From the NCBI GenBank assembly GCA_035628505.1, contig DASPJR010000039.1, positions 1 through 53,188 on the forward strand: a stretch of DNA of 53,188 nucleotides, read 5' to 3'. How positions within the stretch are numbered: the first letter of the stretch is position 1; each line of letters starts with the position of its first letter. Below the pieces are notes generated by a model. It was not told where the DNA came from and did no database searches. It saw nothing but the letters and a program-made list of their open reading frames with translations. Made by a program: the position numbers and the translations under genes. Below, one piece after another: positions 25,649 to 35,005 of this stretch. Source of the DNA: DASPJR01 sp035628505 (lineage in GTDB: Bacteria; Planctomycetota; SZUA-567; H5-PLA8).

Positions 25649-26232
25649 TGATTGACGATGCGAGCTTAACCGTCAGCGCCGGCGGCCGCGGGTTGCCAGA
25701 TTTTGCGGTTTACCGCGCCATCAAGATGGTCGTCTTCGATGTCGACGGCGTGTTGACCGATTCGCGCATCATTATTGATTCCAACGGTGTCGAGTCCAAA
25801 TTTTTCAGCGTCCGTGACGGCGCAGGGATAACGTTCCTGCTGAAAGCTGAAATCAAGGTTGCGCTTCTGACGGGGCGATCATCGGCTGTGGTGGATTTCC
25901 GCGCCAAGGAGCTTAATATTCCGCCGGCGCTGGTGAGGCAGGGTGCCAAAGTCAAGCTGCCTGTGTTTACGCAGCTGCTTGAAGAAAACGGCCTTACTCC
26001 CGCGCAGGCAGCATTTGTCGGGGACGACATCATCGACTTGCCGGTGCTTGAAGTCGCAGGGCTGGCGTGCTGCCCCGCGGACGCGCATCCTTCGGTGAAA
26101 AAGATCTGCCATGTGGTTTCATCCGGCCGCGGCGGGCGCGGCGGAGTGCGCGCGATTGTCGAGCATTTTCTGCAGACGCGTGCGGACGGCTCGTGGGAAC
26201 TGGCGCTCAAGCGCTACCTGGGGCGGGCATGA
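25648..26232 (+). CDS. kdsC: 3-deoxy-D-manno-octulosonate 8-phosphate phosphatase KdsC
   Basis: KdsC dephosphorylates Kdo-8-phosphate. The 194-aa HAD phosphatase has motif I DVDGVLTD (Asp31, Asp33), motif II in LLTGRSS, the conserved Lys near VRQGAKVKL, and motif III GDDIIDLPVL. Like other C0-type KdsC enzymes it has almost no cap domain and would form a tetramer. The start overlaps the kdsD stop (TGATG); a longer in-frame reading upstream is unlikely because it lies inside kdsD. It overlaps the next gene by ATGA. Confidence 0.95.
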   Translation: MIDDASLTVSAGGRGLPDFAVYRAIKMVVFDVDGVLTDSRIIIDSNGVESKFFSVRDGAGITFLLKAEIKVALLTGRSSAVVDFRAKELNIPPALVRQGAKVKLPVFTQLLEENGLTPAQAAFVGDDIIDLPVLEVAGLACCPADAHPSVKKICHVVSSGRGGRGGVRAIVEHFLQTRADGSWELALKRYLGRA

Positions 26233-28997
26233 ACAGACGGCTTGCACGCTACTACTTCATCGCCCTGCTTCTGCTCGCGCCCCTGGCGCGCGCCGAGGAA
26301 GCCGACGACGATCCCACTGAAGCCGGAAGTAGCGTGGTCTCGCTGGATAAGCCGGAAGTTTCCCTGGATACGCCGGCGCCACAGTCGCAGTTCCTGCCGC
26401 CGAACGCCGAGGAACTCTGGAAGAAAGCCAAGGCCCGGGCGTATGATTCTACCGATGAGCATGGCGGAGGTTTTTTCAATACCGCGGAGCTCGTCGGCGA
26501 AGGCTTCCGCAAGGCAACCAAGTTCCAGGCAGAGCGCTTTTCTGAAGGCGATTCAGGCGGCGATCTGATTTATGCCGTGGCCGCCGATGAAGCAGTAAAG
26601 GAAGGGCAGAAATTTGTCCTGACGCGCATGCGGCTGGTGCATTTCATCGGACTTGATGCGCATCAGAAAAGTGCGGCCGCAAAGAAGGAAAGGAATAAAC
26701 CAGGCGCCCGCAAGGAAGAGGCGCCCAAAAAAACGCGCGCCGCGAAGCCTTCAAAAGCCGAGCCGCCGCCGCGCGACAACAGCATACCTCTAGGCGGACG
26801 CGTAGTGATTACCGCACCGCAAGCGATCATCGACATCAAAACAAATGAGGGCCTGGCCAAAGGCAAGGTGACCGTGGAGGTCTTTTCACGCATCAGTCCC
26901 GAGGCACCAGAAAAACTCGTGGCGTCGATGACCAGCGAGCGGCTGCGCTGGCGCACGTGGGGCGAAGCGGCGGTGGGCTCGACCGAGATGGCGATTTACA
27001 CCTGCAGCGAACAGGAGGACGAGCCGGACCCGCTGGTGCAAGGCACGTACTACATGCATCTTCCCGATGGCACGACGACAACTATCGTCGTGGAAGGCCG
27101 CGGCATGGTTTATGAAACGGGCATCTTCACCGATCGCATGAATGAAGTGGCCGACGAAGATGGACGGATCGCCGGGCTGAGCAATGTCACGCGTAACCGC
27201 GTAATCTTCCGGCGCGAGATCAAGATGGAAACAACCGCGGCCACGATGGCAGCGTTTGAAATGTTCAAGGGCAGCGCGGCCAAGGGCGCAGCGCCAAAAG
27301 AAAATGCTTCTCCTGTTCAATCGCGGACGGTCGTTCAATGCGACGGACCTGCCGAGTTCGACCTTGCCGCCGTGCCGCGCAAGAAAGGCGCAGCGGATGG
27401 CGCCCCACAGCAAATCGAGCTCGCGCGCCGCTTTGATTTTCTCAATCATGTGCGCATGAAGAAGGTGACTGCCGCAGATGCATCGTCGGCCTCGAGCGCG
27501 CCGGCCGATACGGAGATGTCCTGCAATCATTTGCGGCTGCTCTACGCTCCGGGCGCAATGCCCTCGCCGAATACGCCGCCCGAATACGCCGAAGCGATCG
27601 GCGGCGTTAAAATGCTGGGCGCCGATCCGGGCAGCGATCCCGCCCAGAAGGCACCGCCTATTCCATTCAGCATTATTTGCAACCGGCTCTATTTCGACGG
27701 CCCCAGCGACAGCCTCTTCCTGGTCGGCGAAAACAATGCGCCGGCGCAGATCCGTCACGGAACAAAAGGCGATGCCTCAGCTCGTGAATTCTGCTACCGA
27801 AAGAACACGCAGACGCTGACGATGCCCGCAAGCGGGCCCAAACGCCTGGTGATCCGCCCCGGCGCGGCTGCGTCCATGTCGACGGGCGCAGAAAAGGCGC
27901 AGGGACCGCTGGACCTCGGCGGCGCGGAAACAATCATTACCTGGAGCGGCCCGCTGAGCCGCGAGATCAAGCATCTGCCGGTGCCCGGCGCGCCGGACCG
28001 CATCAAGGAAATTCTGACTTTGCAGGACAACGTGGCCATCCTTCAGCCCAAGGGCAGCCTGAAAATGCACGGGCAGAAGATCCGCGTCGTGCGCAACGCC
28101 GGCGGCGATGTTGAATTCCTCGAAGCGATCGGCAAAGCCGACGCGAGCCTGGGAGACCTGCAGGCGATCGGCGAGCGCGTCACTGTCGACGTGGCGTTCG
28201 GAAAAGACGGCACGCTCGTCAAAAACGTGACGACAGTGATCGGCAGCCGCGCGAAACGCGCGAAAGCGACGCTGTTCATGCAGGGCAGCGCCATCCGCTC
28301 GGACAAGTTTGTGATCGATGTCATCAAGAATACCTTCAGCTCGTTTGGCGGCGCCGTTGCCGTGATTCGCAACGCCGCGACGGCGAAAACGGCCGACGCC
28401 AAGCCGGACACGGCTCAGGGCGCGAAGGGCCTGATCAAGGACATCACGTTCGATCCGGGTTCGGCATTTTTTGTTCAGTGTGATGGCGAATTCATGCAGG
28501 ACGGAGCGACGAACACGGTGACGATCCGCAAAAACGTTATCCTGCGCCAGCCTGATCTGCAGCTCCTGGCCGACGAAGTTGTCATCAAGCTGAAGGACGA
28601 TCCGTCAGCAGCGAACGCAGGCTCTGTCAAAACGCCTGCAGGCGATCTGTTCTCGGGCGGATTGAGCTCCATCGACTGTCGCGGCGCCGTGGAACTGACA
28701 ACCAAGGATCAGCTGATGCAATGCGACCGTTTGTTCCGTGATGTCGTAGCTGAAAAGTCGCTGCTCGAGATGAGCGATCCGGAAAACGACGTTCGTGTTT
28801 ACCTCAGCCAGGAAAACGGCGGCAGCCGGCTGCTGAGCGTTCGCAAAAGCCTGACGCTTGATGGCAAAACCGGAACGTTCAACCCCGGCGGAATGCTGTT
28901 GATGCTCCCGTACCGCGGAGCCGCTCCGGCTGCGCGCGGAAAGGAAAACAGTCCTGCTCGATTAAAGAGCGCCACGACGGGCGGTGAGAAGAAATGA
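26229..28997 (+). CDS. Very large OstA/LptA-like periplasmic protein
   Basis: The 922-aa product has an N-terminal signal peptide (about 1-23) and a Lys/Ala/Pro-rich linker (about 150-185). A series of beta-rich stretches resembles the LptA/OstA jelly-roll repeat: GRVVITAPQAIIDIKTNEGLAKGKVTVEV, HLRLLYAPG, the EILTLQDNVAILQ region, TVTIRKNVIL and MQCDRLF. Its C-terminal 180 residues or so resemble the end of the next gene's product (compare GLSSIDCRGAVELTT and LKSMECTGRVEIKT, then DVRVYLSQ and EVRVYLTD). It sits where lptC follows kdsC in E. coli and overlaps kdsC by 4 nt. A role in the LPS bridge is inferred. LptA and LptC are usually under 210 aa. Confidence 0.7.
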   Translation: MNRRLARYYFIALLLLAPLARAEEADDDPTEAGSSVVSLDKPEVSLDTPAPQSQFLPPNAEELWKKAKARAYDSTDEHGGGFFNTAELVGEGFRKATKFQAERFSEGDSGGDLIYAVAADEAVKEGQKFVLTRMRLVHFIGLDAHQKSAAAKKERNKPGARKEEAPKKTRAAKPSKAEPPPRDNSIPLGGRVVITAPQAIIDIKTNEGLAKGKVTVEVFSRISPEAPEKLVASMTSERLRWRTWGEAAVGSTEMAIYTCSEQEDEPDPLVQGTYYMHLPDGTTTTIVVEGRGMVYETGIFTDRMNEVADEDGRIAGLSNVTRNRVIFRREIKMETTAATMAAFEMFKGSAAKGAAPKENASPVQSRTVVQCDGPAEFDLAAVPRKKGAADGAPQQIELARRFDFLNHVRMKKVTAADASSASSAPADTEMSCNHLRLLYAPGAMPSPNTPPEYAEAIGGVKMLGADPGSDPAQKAPPIPFSIICNRLYFDGPSDSLFLVGENNAPAQIRHGTKGDASAREFCYRKNTQTLTMPASGPKRLVIRPGAAASMSTGAEKAQGPLDLGGAETIITWSGPLSREIKHLPVPGAPDRIKEILTLQDNVAILQPKGSLKMHGQKIRVVRNAGGDVEFLEAIGKADASLGDLQAIGERVTVDVAFGKDGTLVKNVTTVIGSRAKRAKATLFMQGSAIRSDKFVIDVIKNTFSSFGGAVAVIRNAATAKTADAKPDTAQGAKGLIKDITFDPGSAFFVQCDGEFMQDGATNTVTIRKNVILRQPDLQLLADEVVIKLKDDPSAANAGSVKTPAGDLFSGGLSSIDCRGAVELTTKDQLMQCDRLFRDVVAEKSLLEMSDPENDVRVYLSQENGGSRLLSVRKSLTLDGKTGTFNPGGMLLMLPYRGAAPAARGKENSPARLKSATTGGEKK

Positions 28998-30229
28998 TGA
29001 GCCGTCACGATATTTTTGAATGCATGTCTGTTCTCGCTCTACTGCTGGGGTGCCTGGCAATTCAGGCCGGCGATGCCCCGGCGCTGCCAAAGGTGACGGA
29101 AGAAGAGTTGCAGCGAATCGAGCGCGTGCCGAGCGCGGTGTTTCCGTGGAAGAAGGTAGCTCCTGCGGCGCCGAAGAAAACGGCGAATCCAGCGGCGCCT
29201 GACGACGCCGTGATGGACCTGAATTCGGGCGAGATCATCATCAAGGCGGTGGGAAACTTTTCGCGTGAAGAACGGAGCGGCAAGGAAATTCTGACTCTAA
29301 CGAAGGACGTCGAAATCGAGCAGCTCACGACGCAGTCGGTGCTGCGCGGCCAGACGATCCGCGTCGTGCGCGATCTGAAGACCGGGCAAACCGAGTTGCT
29401 TGAAGCGCAGGGCGGGGTGGAGGTGGTCACCGCTGAACGGAAGGGCCGCGGCGAGTTGCTCACGTACGAAACACAGTACGGTCCGCAAGGTCAGTTGATC
29501 AAGGATATGTACACAATCGAAGGGGACTTCAGGAAAGGCGTTCGCGCGATACTGTGGCAGGGCGATGACGTGATCGAAGCCGAGAAGTTCGTCAATGACC
29601 GGCGGCTGGATACCTTCCGTGTCTCGGGCGGGCCGATTGCCATCATGACTATTCCCGGCGACCCGAGACAGGCTCCGCCAAAAACGCAGGGCACTGCCGG
29701 CGGAATGCTTCCCGGCCTGGGCGTCTCTCCGGGTGGAAAAATCCGCCTGAAGGCAGACGGCGAGATGTTCTACGAAGGATCGAGCGGACGCGTGCGCATC
29801 ACCCGCAATGTCATTCTGCAGCAGGACCCGACAGCCACCGACCCGGGCATGCGGATCACCTCTGACGAAGCGCTGCTCACGCTGCTTCTGCCGCCTCCCG
29901 GACAACCCGCAGGCACGAGCGTTTTTTCGGGCAGCCTGAAAAGCATGGAGTGTACGGGCCGGGTGGAAATTAAGACCGCGACGCAGACGGTACTCTGCGA
30001 TCACGCAGTTCTGGATATGCAGAAAAAGAATTTTGTGATGGAGATGAAAGTCGCGAAAGACGAAGTGCGCGTTTATCTCACCGACAAAAAGATGGCGCTC
30101 ATCGCGCCGAAGAGTCTGACCGTGAATATGGAAACGAGCGAGTTCCACTCCGCCGGCTCGCTGCGCATGGAAAGCTTCAGCGGTACGCCGCCTTCCAACC
30201 GCACGCCTGTTTTGCCCAAAGCAAAATAG
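28994..30229 (+). CDS. OstA/LptA-like periplasmic protein
   Basis: The 411-aa secreted protein has a signal peptide (about 1-25), a short linker and two LptA-like beta segments: LTLTKDVEIEQLTTQSVLRG with QTIRVVRD (about 100-130) and VRITRNVILQQDP with MRITSDEALLTLLL (about 268-300). It ends with a module shared with the preceding 922-aa protein. LptA forms the periplasmic bridge that carries LPS from LptB2FGC to LptDE. The gene is at the lptA position of the kdsD-kdsC-lptC-lptA order and is coupled by ATGA overlap. It is about twice the usual LptA length. lptB is not next to it; a terminator follows immediately. Confidence 0.72.
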   Translation: MMSRHDIFECMSVLALLLGCLAIQAGDAPALPKVTEEELQRIERVPSAVFPWKKVAPAAPKKTANPAAPDDAVMDLNSGEIIIKAVGNFSREERSGKEILTLTKDVEIEQLTTQSVLRGQTIRVVRDLKTGQTELLEAQGGVEVVTAERKGRGELLTYETQYGPQGQLIKDMYTIEGDFRKGVRAILWQGDDVIEAEKFVNDRRLDTFRVSGGPIAIMTIPGDPRQAPPKTQGTAGGMLPGLGVSPGGKIRLKADGEMFYEGSSGRVRITRNVILQQDPTATDPGMRITSDEALLTLLLPPPGQPAGTSVFSGSLKSMECTGRVEIKTATQTVLCDHAVLDMQKKNFVMEMKVAKDEVRVYLTDKKMALIAPKSLTVNMETSEFHSAGSLRMESFSGTPPSNRTPVLPKAK

Positions 30230-30230
30230 A

Positions 30231-30254
30231 AAAGGATGACTTTCGTCATCCTTT
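30231..30254. terminator. Bidirectional hairpin terminator between converging genes
   Basis: The perfect 10-bp stem AAAGGATGAC / GTCATCCTTT has a TTTC loop. It lies 1 nt after the LPS operon's last stop and 25 nt from the end of the converging LysM gene. The T-run is short (three), so termination strength is uncertain. Confidence 0.65.
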
Positions 30255-30279
30255 GAATGACCAAGCAGGTTGAACGGGA

Positions 30280-30813
30280 TCAGGGCCGCGGAACAGTGAT
30301 GTTCAAGGTCGGCGGCTGCGGCTCAAAATTCTGAGTGCTGACCTGTGGCTCCTCATCGTCCGTGGCGGCGGCGCTTTCAACAACGGGAAGATCGGGCAGT
30401 ACAAGGACCTGGCCGACACGGATGTGGTCGCGGCTGCGAAGGTTGTTAGCTTCTGCGAGTTTGCCGAAGTAATCGGGGGTGCCGTAGTACTTGCGGCAGA
30501 TGCCTGAGAGCGTGTCGCCGGTCTGAACGACGTGAGTGCGCTTTGCTTTTTTTGCAGGTTTAATTTCTGGCTCGGCGACGATTGGCGCAGGCGCTGGGGG
30601 CTGAACAACAGGCGGCTGCGCCGGCGCGGGCTGTGGGGCCGGTGCTACCGGCAATGGAGCAGGAGCAGGCACCGGCGCGGGAGCAGGTGGCGGCGTCGCC
30701 GTCGCCGTGATTCCGTTATCGTTTTTCGTATCGGTGTTGCGGCCCTGGTAGACAAGGAAGCCCATGGCGACGAGAAGCAAAACGGCAACGAAGCTCCAGA
30801 TGGCTTGAAGCAT
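30280..30813 (-). CDS. Membrane-anchored LysM-domain protein
   Basis: The start at 30813 is set by a GGGGGGAT Shine-Dalgarno; an upstream ATG at 30894 lacks one. The 177-aa product has an N-terminal transmembrane helix (about 4-23), a long Pro/Ala/Val linker (about 35-90) and one LysM domain (about 95-145, THVVQTGDTLSGICRKYYG...). LysM binds GlcNAc-containing glycans, here probably peptidoglycan in the periplasm. There is no catalytic domain, so it may be a scaffold or a wall anchor. Downstream it faces the LPS operon across a terminator. Upstream is a divergent gene. Confidence 0.85.
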   Translation of the reverse strand: MLQAIWSFVAVLLLVAMGFLVYQGRNTDTKNDNGITATATPPPAPAPVPAPAPLPVAPAPQPAPAQPPVVQPPAPAPIVAEPEIKPAKKAKRTHVVQTGDTLSGICRKYYGTPDYFGKLAEANNLRSRDHIRVGQVLVLPDLPVVESAAATDDEEPQVSTQNFEPQPPTLNITVPRP

Positions 30814-30930
30814 TGGTCGATCCCCCCGAGAATAATTCTCCCTCGAGTTAAATCGGCGTTTTTTCGGGATCACTGAAGCCAAATGCACGCACATGGAAAT
30901 CTGCCGCGCCCTTGAATATGCGTGGCCCGT

Positions 30931-30959
30931 TTGCGGACGACGGTCGATACTGGTATAGA
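30931..30959 (+). promoter_or_regulatory. Candidate promoter of the 30997 gene
   Basis: TTGCGG (30931-30936) and TATAGA (30954-30959) are 17 nt apart in the divergent region 30814-30996. The gene start follows about 38 nt later, giving a normal leader. Match to consensus is moderate. Confidence 0.35.
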
Positions 30960-30996
30960 TGTCCGCACGGGTGGCAGGGGGCGGATCTTTACGGAG

Positions 30997-31848
30997 ATGC
31001 TTCGGATGTTTTTACGGACGATTACTCTTATCGCGCTCATTGCCGCACTCACGGGCCGCGCCGCCGAAACGGTCCTCGTGGTCGAGCAGGATTACAATAT
31101 CGTCGAGATGGGCAAAGAAGGCCCGACGGCGAAGGACATTCGCCAGAAGCTGTACATCCATAAGGATATGGTCTGCATCGATGAGTACGGCGGCAAGGAT
31201 GCCGGAAAACCGACGGAGAGCATCGTCGTTGATCTGAAAAATAAAAAAATCATCAACCTGAACCATATCGATAAGAAGAAAGTCGTCGAAGACTTCGAAG
31301 CACGCCGCCGCCGCATCGAGAAGCGCAAGAAAGACAAGCAGGACGATCTGGACGCGCAGCCCGCCGGACCGCAGCGCGAGCGCGTTGAAAAGCTGTATCG
31401 CGCGCTGCTGGACGACAAACGCCGTTACGCGTTCGACAAGTCAGCCGGCGCGGCCAAGACACTCGCCGGCGTGAACTGCCAGCCGGTGAAAGTGATTGCA
31501 GACGACGTCCCGAACTATGTGCCGCTGGAAGCGTATCTGCATCCGGACATCGAGCTGCCTTACGACAATGCTGAAATGCTTTACCTGCTGCAGATCATCG
31601 GCGAGAAAATGTCTGAGTTCATGCGCAGGAACAAGGAGAGCTTTAAGAAGCTGCCGATGGAACTGCATCTGGATCTGGCCGCCGGCGGCCGCCTGGATAC
31701 CAAGGTCGTCAGTTTCGAGAAAGTCGATAAAGATCGCGTCACGAGCAACCTGCGCGGTGCGCTGGGAAGCCCGTTCGTGATTCCCGAAAACTACGACGAA
31801 ACCCGCCGCGTGGCCGCTCCACCCAAGACCAACGACCGGCCGGACTAA
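30997..31848 (+). CDS. Secreted protein of unknown function (DUF4412-like pattern)
   Basis: From ATG 30997 the product is 283 aa with a signal peptide (about 1-23, ending near GRAAE). The first part of the mature protein (ETVLVVEQDY..., then residues on its state, then ESIVVDLKNKKIINLNHIDKK) resembles the pattern of DUF4412 proteins, which are secreted and of unknown function. A charged helix follows (EARRRRIEKRKKDKQDD), and the C terminus is polar. In-frame ATG 30922 would place extra polar residues before the signal peptide and is less likely. No catalytic motif is visible. It stands alone between a LysM gene and putA. Confidence 0.6.
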   Translation: MLRMFLRTITLIALIAALTGRAAETVLVVEQDYNIVEMGKEGPTAKDIRQKLYIHKDMVCIDEYGGKDAGKPTESIVVDLKNKKIINLNHIDKKKVVEDFEARRRRIEKRKKDKQDDLDAQPAGPQRERVEKLYRALLDDKRRYAFDKSAGAAKTLAGVNCQPVKVIADDVPNYVPLEAYLHPDIELPYDNAEMLYLLQIIGEKMSEFMRRNKESFKKLPMELHLDLAAGGRLDTKVVSFEKVDKDRVTSNLRGALGSPFVIPENYDETRRVAAPPKTNDRPD

Positions 31849-31953
31849 CAGCAACTTCGCACCTGTCTCAGCGCGCGTCGACGTCCCCGGTGCGTGGCGG
31901 ATTGCCAACTCACGTTGTATCATTAGCAGCGGGGATCAGCGAGGGTCCGCATC

Positions 31954-34950
31954 ATGCAGGAATCCGCCGTCGAGGCGCGCACGCAGCAGCTCGGCCGACA
32001 GCTCTTCGCCAGGATCAAAGCAAAAAAACAGAAGACCGCCGGCGCGTGGTGGAATTCGAAGCTCATCGATTACTCGCTCAAAGACGAAGCGTTGAAAGTC
32101 CAGCTCTTCCGTTTCGTCGATGTGCTGCCCATGCTGCGCGACAGCTCACAGGTCGCCCGGCATCTGGATGAGTATTTCAATTCGCCGGGCCAGCAGTTCC
32201 CTGCGTTCATGGGATGGGGCGCGTCGCTCGCCGGCCTTTCGCGCATCACCGCCGCTATCAGCGCCGGTGCGATCCGCAAATCCGTTGAGGACATGGCGCG
32301 CACATTTATTTCCGGCACGACCCCGGCTGACGCAATAAAAGCACTGGTCGCCTTCCGCAAAAAAAATCTAGCCGCCACGCTCGACCAGCTCGGAGAAGCC
32401 GTCGTCAGTGAGCCCGAGGCGGACACGTATCACCAGAAGTACCTGGACATCCTCGACGAACTCGCGCGCGCTGCGCCAGGCTGGCCGGCCAATCCGCTCT
32501 TGGACACCGACGCGAAAGGTCCGATTCCGCGCATCAACGTTTCGGTGAAACTATCGTCGCTTTATTCGCAGCTTGATCCGATCGACGTGGCCGGCAGCGA
32601 AGCCGGACTCGCGAGGCGCCTGACGGAACTCTTTGACCGTGCGATGGCGGCGAATGCGTTCGTCAACGTGGACATGGAAGATTACCGGCTGAAAGATCTG
32701 ACTCTGCGGATCTTCAAGGATCTGGCCGGCGCGGCGAAGTACCGCAACTACCGCCATTTCGGAATCGTCATCCAGGCTTACCTGAAGGACAGCGCGCACG
32801 ATCTGGCCGAGTTGGCTGACTGGGCGCGCCAGCGCGGCACGCCGGTGACGGTGCGGCTGGTGAAGGGCGCATACTGGGATTACGAAACGATTCACGCGCA
32901 GCAGCACGGCTGGCCGATCCCCGTGTTCTCGCACAAGAATGAGACCGACGCGAATTTCGAGCGCTGCTCGCGCCAACTGCTCGAAGCATACCCGCACCTG
33001 GAGGCAGCGTTCGGCTCGCACAACGTTCGCAGCCTCGCCGCCGCGCTCGCCCATGCCGAAGCGCTGAACATTCCGAAGAATGGCTTTGAGATTCAGGGCC
33101 TCTACGGCATGGCCGACCCGCTGAAGGAAGCGTTTGCCGAAGAAGGGTACCGCGTGCGTGTGTATGCGCCGTTCGGCGAATTGCTACCCGGCATGGCGTA
33201 TCTTGTGCGGCGCCTGCTGGAAAATACGGCCAATGAGTCATTCCTGCGGCAGGGCTTCGTTGAAGGTGTGAGCGAAGAGAAGCTGCTGGCCAATCCTAAC
33301 GGCGTCTCGGCAGAAATTAAAAGTGCGAAACCTGAGGCTCCGCGCCCGACGGGCTTCACGAATGAGCCGGACACGGCATTCCTGAGCGAGCGTGAACGGA
33401 ACGACTTCACGGCGGCGCTGCAGAGCGTGCGCAGGCAGTTCAATCAGTTCTGGCCGGTGGTAATTGGCGGCAAAGAGGAGAAGGGTGGAGACGGCGAAGT
33501 CATATCGCTGAACCCGTCACGCAGTTCGGAAGTCGTGGGCCGCGTCGGCAAAGCATCGGTGCCACAGGCCGAGGCCGCAGTGCAGATCGCGCGCAAAACG
33601 AGCGGCAGCTGGCGGGATGCAGGCGTGGCTCGGCGAGCGGAACTGCTTCGCAAAGCCGCCGCGATCATGCGCAAGCGGCGCTTTGAGCTCTGTGCGTGGG
33701 AAGTTTACGAGGCCGGCAAGCCGTGGCGCGAAGCCGACGGCGACGTGGCCGAAGCAATCGACTTCCTTGAATACTATGCTTACGAAGCTGAAAAAATCAT
33801 GGCGACGCAACGGCGCTCGCAGGTGCCCGGCGAAGTGAACGAAAACTTTTATCAGCCGCGCGGCGTTGCAGCGATCATTTCGCCATGGAATTTTCCGCTC
33901 GCGATTCTTACCGGTATGACCGGTGCGGCGCTCGTCGCCGGGAATACAGTCGTCATGAAGCCGGCAGAACCGACGGTCGTGATCGGCGCCCTGCTGATGC
34001 AGATTTTCAAGGAAGCGGGCCTCCCTGATGGCGTGGTGAATTTCCTGCCAGGCGCCGGCTCGACGGTTGGCGCGCATCTGGTGACACATCCGCATGTCAA
34101 CGTGATCGCTTTTACGGGCAGCAAAGAAGTCGGTTTGTGGATCAATGCCGAAGCCGCAAAAACGCGCGAAGGCCAGCAGGGCGTCAAGAAAGTCATCTGC
34201 GAAATGGGAGGCAAGAACGCCATTATCGTCGATGAGGATGCGGATCTCGACGAAGCGGTGCTCGGTGTGGTACAGAGCGCCTTCGGCTATGCCGGCCAGA
34301 AATGTTCTGCCTGCTCGCGCGCCATCGTGGTTGGCACCGCGTACGAACCGTTTTTGAAGCGCCTGGTGGAAGCGACGGCTAGCATCAAGGTTGCCGTCGC
34401 GGAGGATCCCGGCTGTCGTGTGCCTGCGGTGATTGAAGAAAAGGCGCGCAAAAAAATCCAGGAGTACATCGAGATCGGTAAGAAAGAAGCGAAGCTGGCC
34501 CTCGGTATCGATGCAGGCGAGCTCACGCGCCAGGGAACGTTTGTCGGTCCCGTCATCTTCCGCGATGTTCCGCCGCACGCACGAATTGCGCAGGAAGAAA
34601 TATTCGGGCCCGTGTTGTCGGTGATGCAAGCCCCTGACTTTGATGCCGCGCTCGCGATGGCGCTCGATGTTCCCTTTGCGTTGACCGGCGGAATCTATTC
34701 GAGGAGTCCCGCGAACATTGCCAGGGCGCGCGAGGGCTTCCGTGTTGGCAATCTTTATATTAATCGCGGAACAACCGGCGCGAAGGTTGACCGCCAGCCG
34801 TTTGGCGGCTTCAAGATGTCGGGCATCGGTTCCAAGGCGGGCGGACCGGATTACCTGCTTCAATTCCTTGAGCCGCGCACGGTGACGGAAAACACGCTGC
34901 GCCGCGGTTTTGCGCCTCCTGAAAAGAGCACCGCCACGAAAGGGATCTGA
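31954..34950 (+). CDS. putA: Bifunctional proline dehydrogenase / L-glutamate gamma-semialdehyde dehydrogenase (PutA type)
   Basis: PutA oxidises proline to glutamate in two steps, FAD-linked proline dehydrogenase followed by NAD-linked aldehyde dehydrogenase. The 998-aa protein is a short-type PutA without an N-terminal DNA-binding domain. The PRODH barrel (about 80-450) shows RLVKGAYWDYETIHAQQ and the FGSHNVRSLA segment. The ALDH domain (about 490-980) shows SPWNFPLAI, ICEMGGKNAI (general base Glu) and GQKCSACSR with catalytic Cys784. A GAGGG Shine-Dalgarno lies about ten bases before the ATG. It has its own upstream region and appears monocistronic. Confidence 0.95.
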   Translation: MQESAVEARTQQLGRQLFARIKAKKQKTAGAWWNSKLIDYSLKDEALKVQLFRFVDVLPMLRDSSQVARHLDEYFNSPGQQFPAFMGWGASLAGLSRITAAISAGAIRKSVEDMARTFISGTTPADAIKALVAFRKKNLAATLDQLGEAVVSEPEADTYHQKYLDILDELARAAPGWPANPLLDTDAKGPIPRINVSVKLSSLYSQLDPIDVAGSEAGLARRLTELFDRAMAANAFVNVDMEDYRLKDLTLRIFKDLAGAAKYRNYRHFGIVIQAYLKDSAHDLAELADWARQRGTPVTVRLVKGAYWDYETIHAQQHGWPIPVFSHKNETDANFERCSRQLLEAYPHLEAAFGSHNVRSLAAALAHAEALNIPKNGFEIQGLYGMADPLKEAFAEEGYRVRVYAPFGELLPGMAYLVRRLLENTANESFLRQGFVEGVSEEKLLANPNGVSAEIKSAKPEAPRPTGFTNEPDTAFLSERERNDFTAALQSVRRQFNQFWPVVIGGKEEKGGDGEVISLNPSRSSEVVGRVGKASVPQAEAAVQIARKTSGSWRDAGVARRAELLRKAAAIMRKRRFELCAWEVYEAGKPWREADGDVAEAIDFLEYYAYEAEKIMATQRRSQVPGEVNENFYQPRGVAAIISPWNFPLAILTGMTGAALVAGNTVVMKPAEPTVVIGALLMQIFKEAGLPDGVVNFLPGAGSTVGAHLVTHPHVNVIAFTGSKEVGLWINAEAAKTREGQQGVKKVICEMGGKNAIIVDEDADLDEAVLGVVQSAFGYAGQKCSACSRAIVVGTAYEPFLKRLVEATASIKVAVAEDPGCRVPAVIEEKARKKIQEYIEIGKKEAKLALGIDAGELTRQGTFVGPVIFRDVPPHARIAQEEIFGPVLSVMQAPDFDAALAMALDVPFALTGGIYSRSPANIARAREGFRVGNLYINRGTTGAKVDRQPFGGFKMSGIGSKAGGPDYLLQFLEPRTVTENTLRRGFAPPEKSTATKGI

Positions 34951-34971
34951 GAGCTGGCGCCTGCTATCTCT

Positions 34972-34999
34972 TTGCGTCCCGGCGGCTTTTCGCGAAAAT
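34972..34999 (+). promoter_or_regulatory. Weak candidate promoter of the DUF188 gene (possible leaderless start)
   Basis: TTGCGT (34972-34977) and GAAAAT (34994-34999) are 16 nt apart. The ATG follows after 6 nt with no Shine-Dalgarno. The -10 match is only four of six, so this alone would not be convincing; it is listed because it repeats a layout seen upstream of other genes here. Confidence 0.25.
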
Positions 35000-35005
35000 A
35001 GCGGA

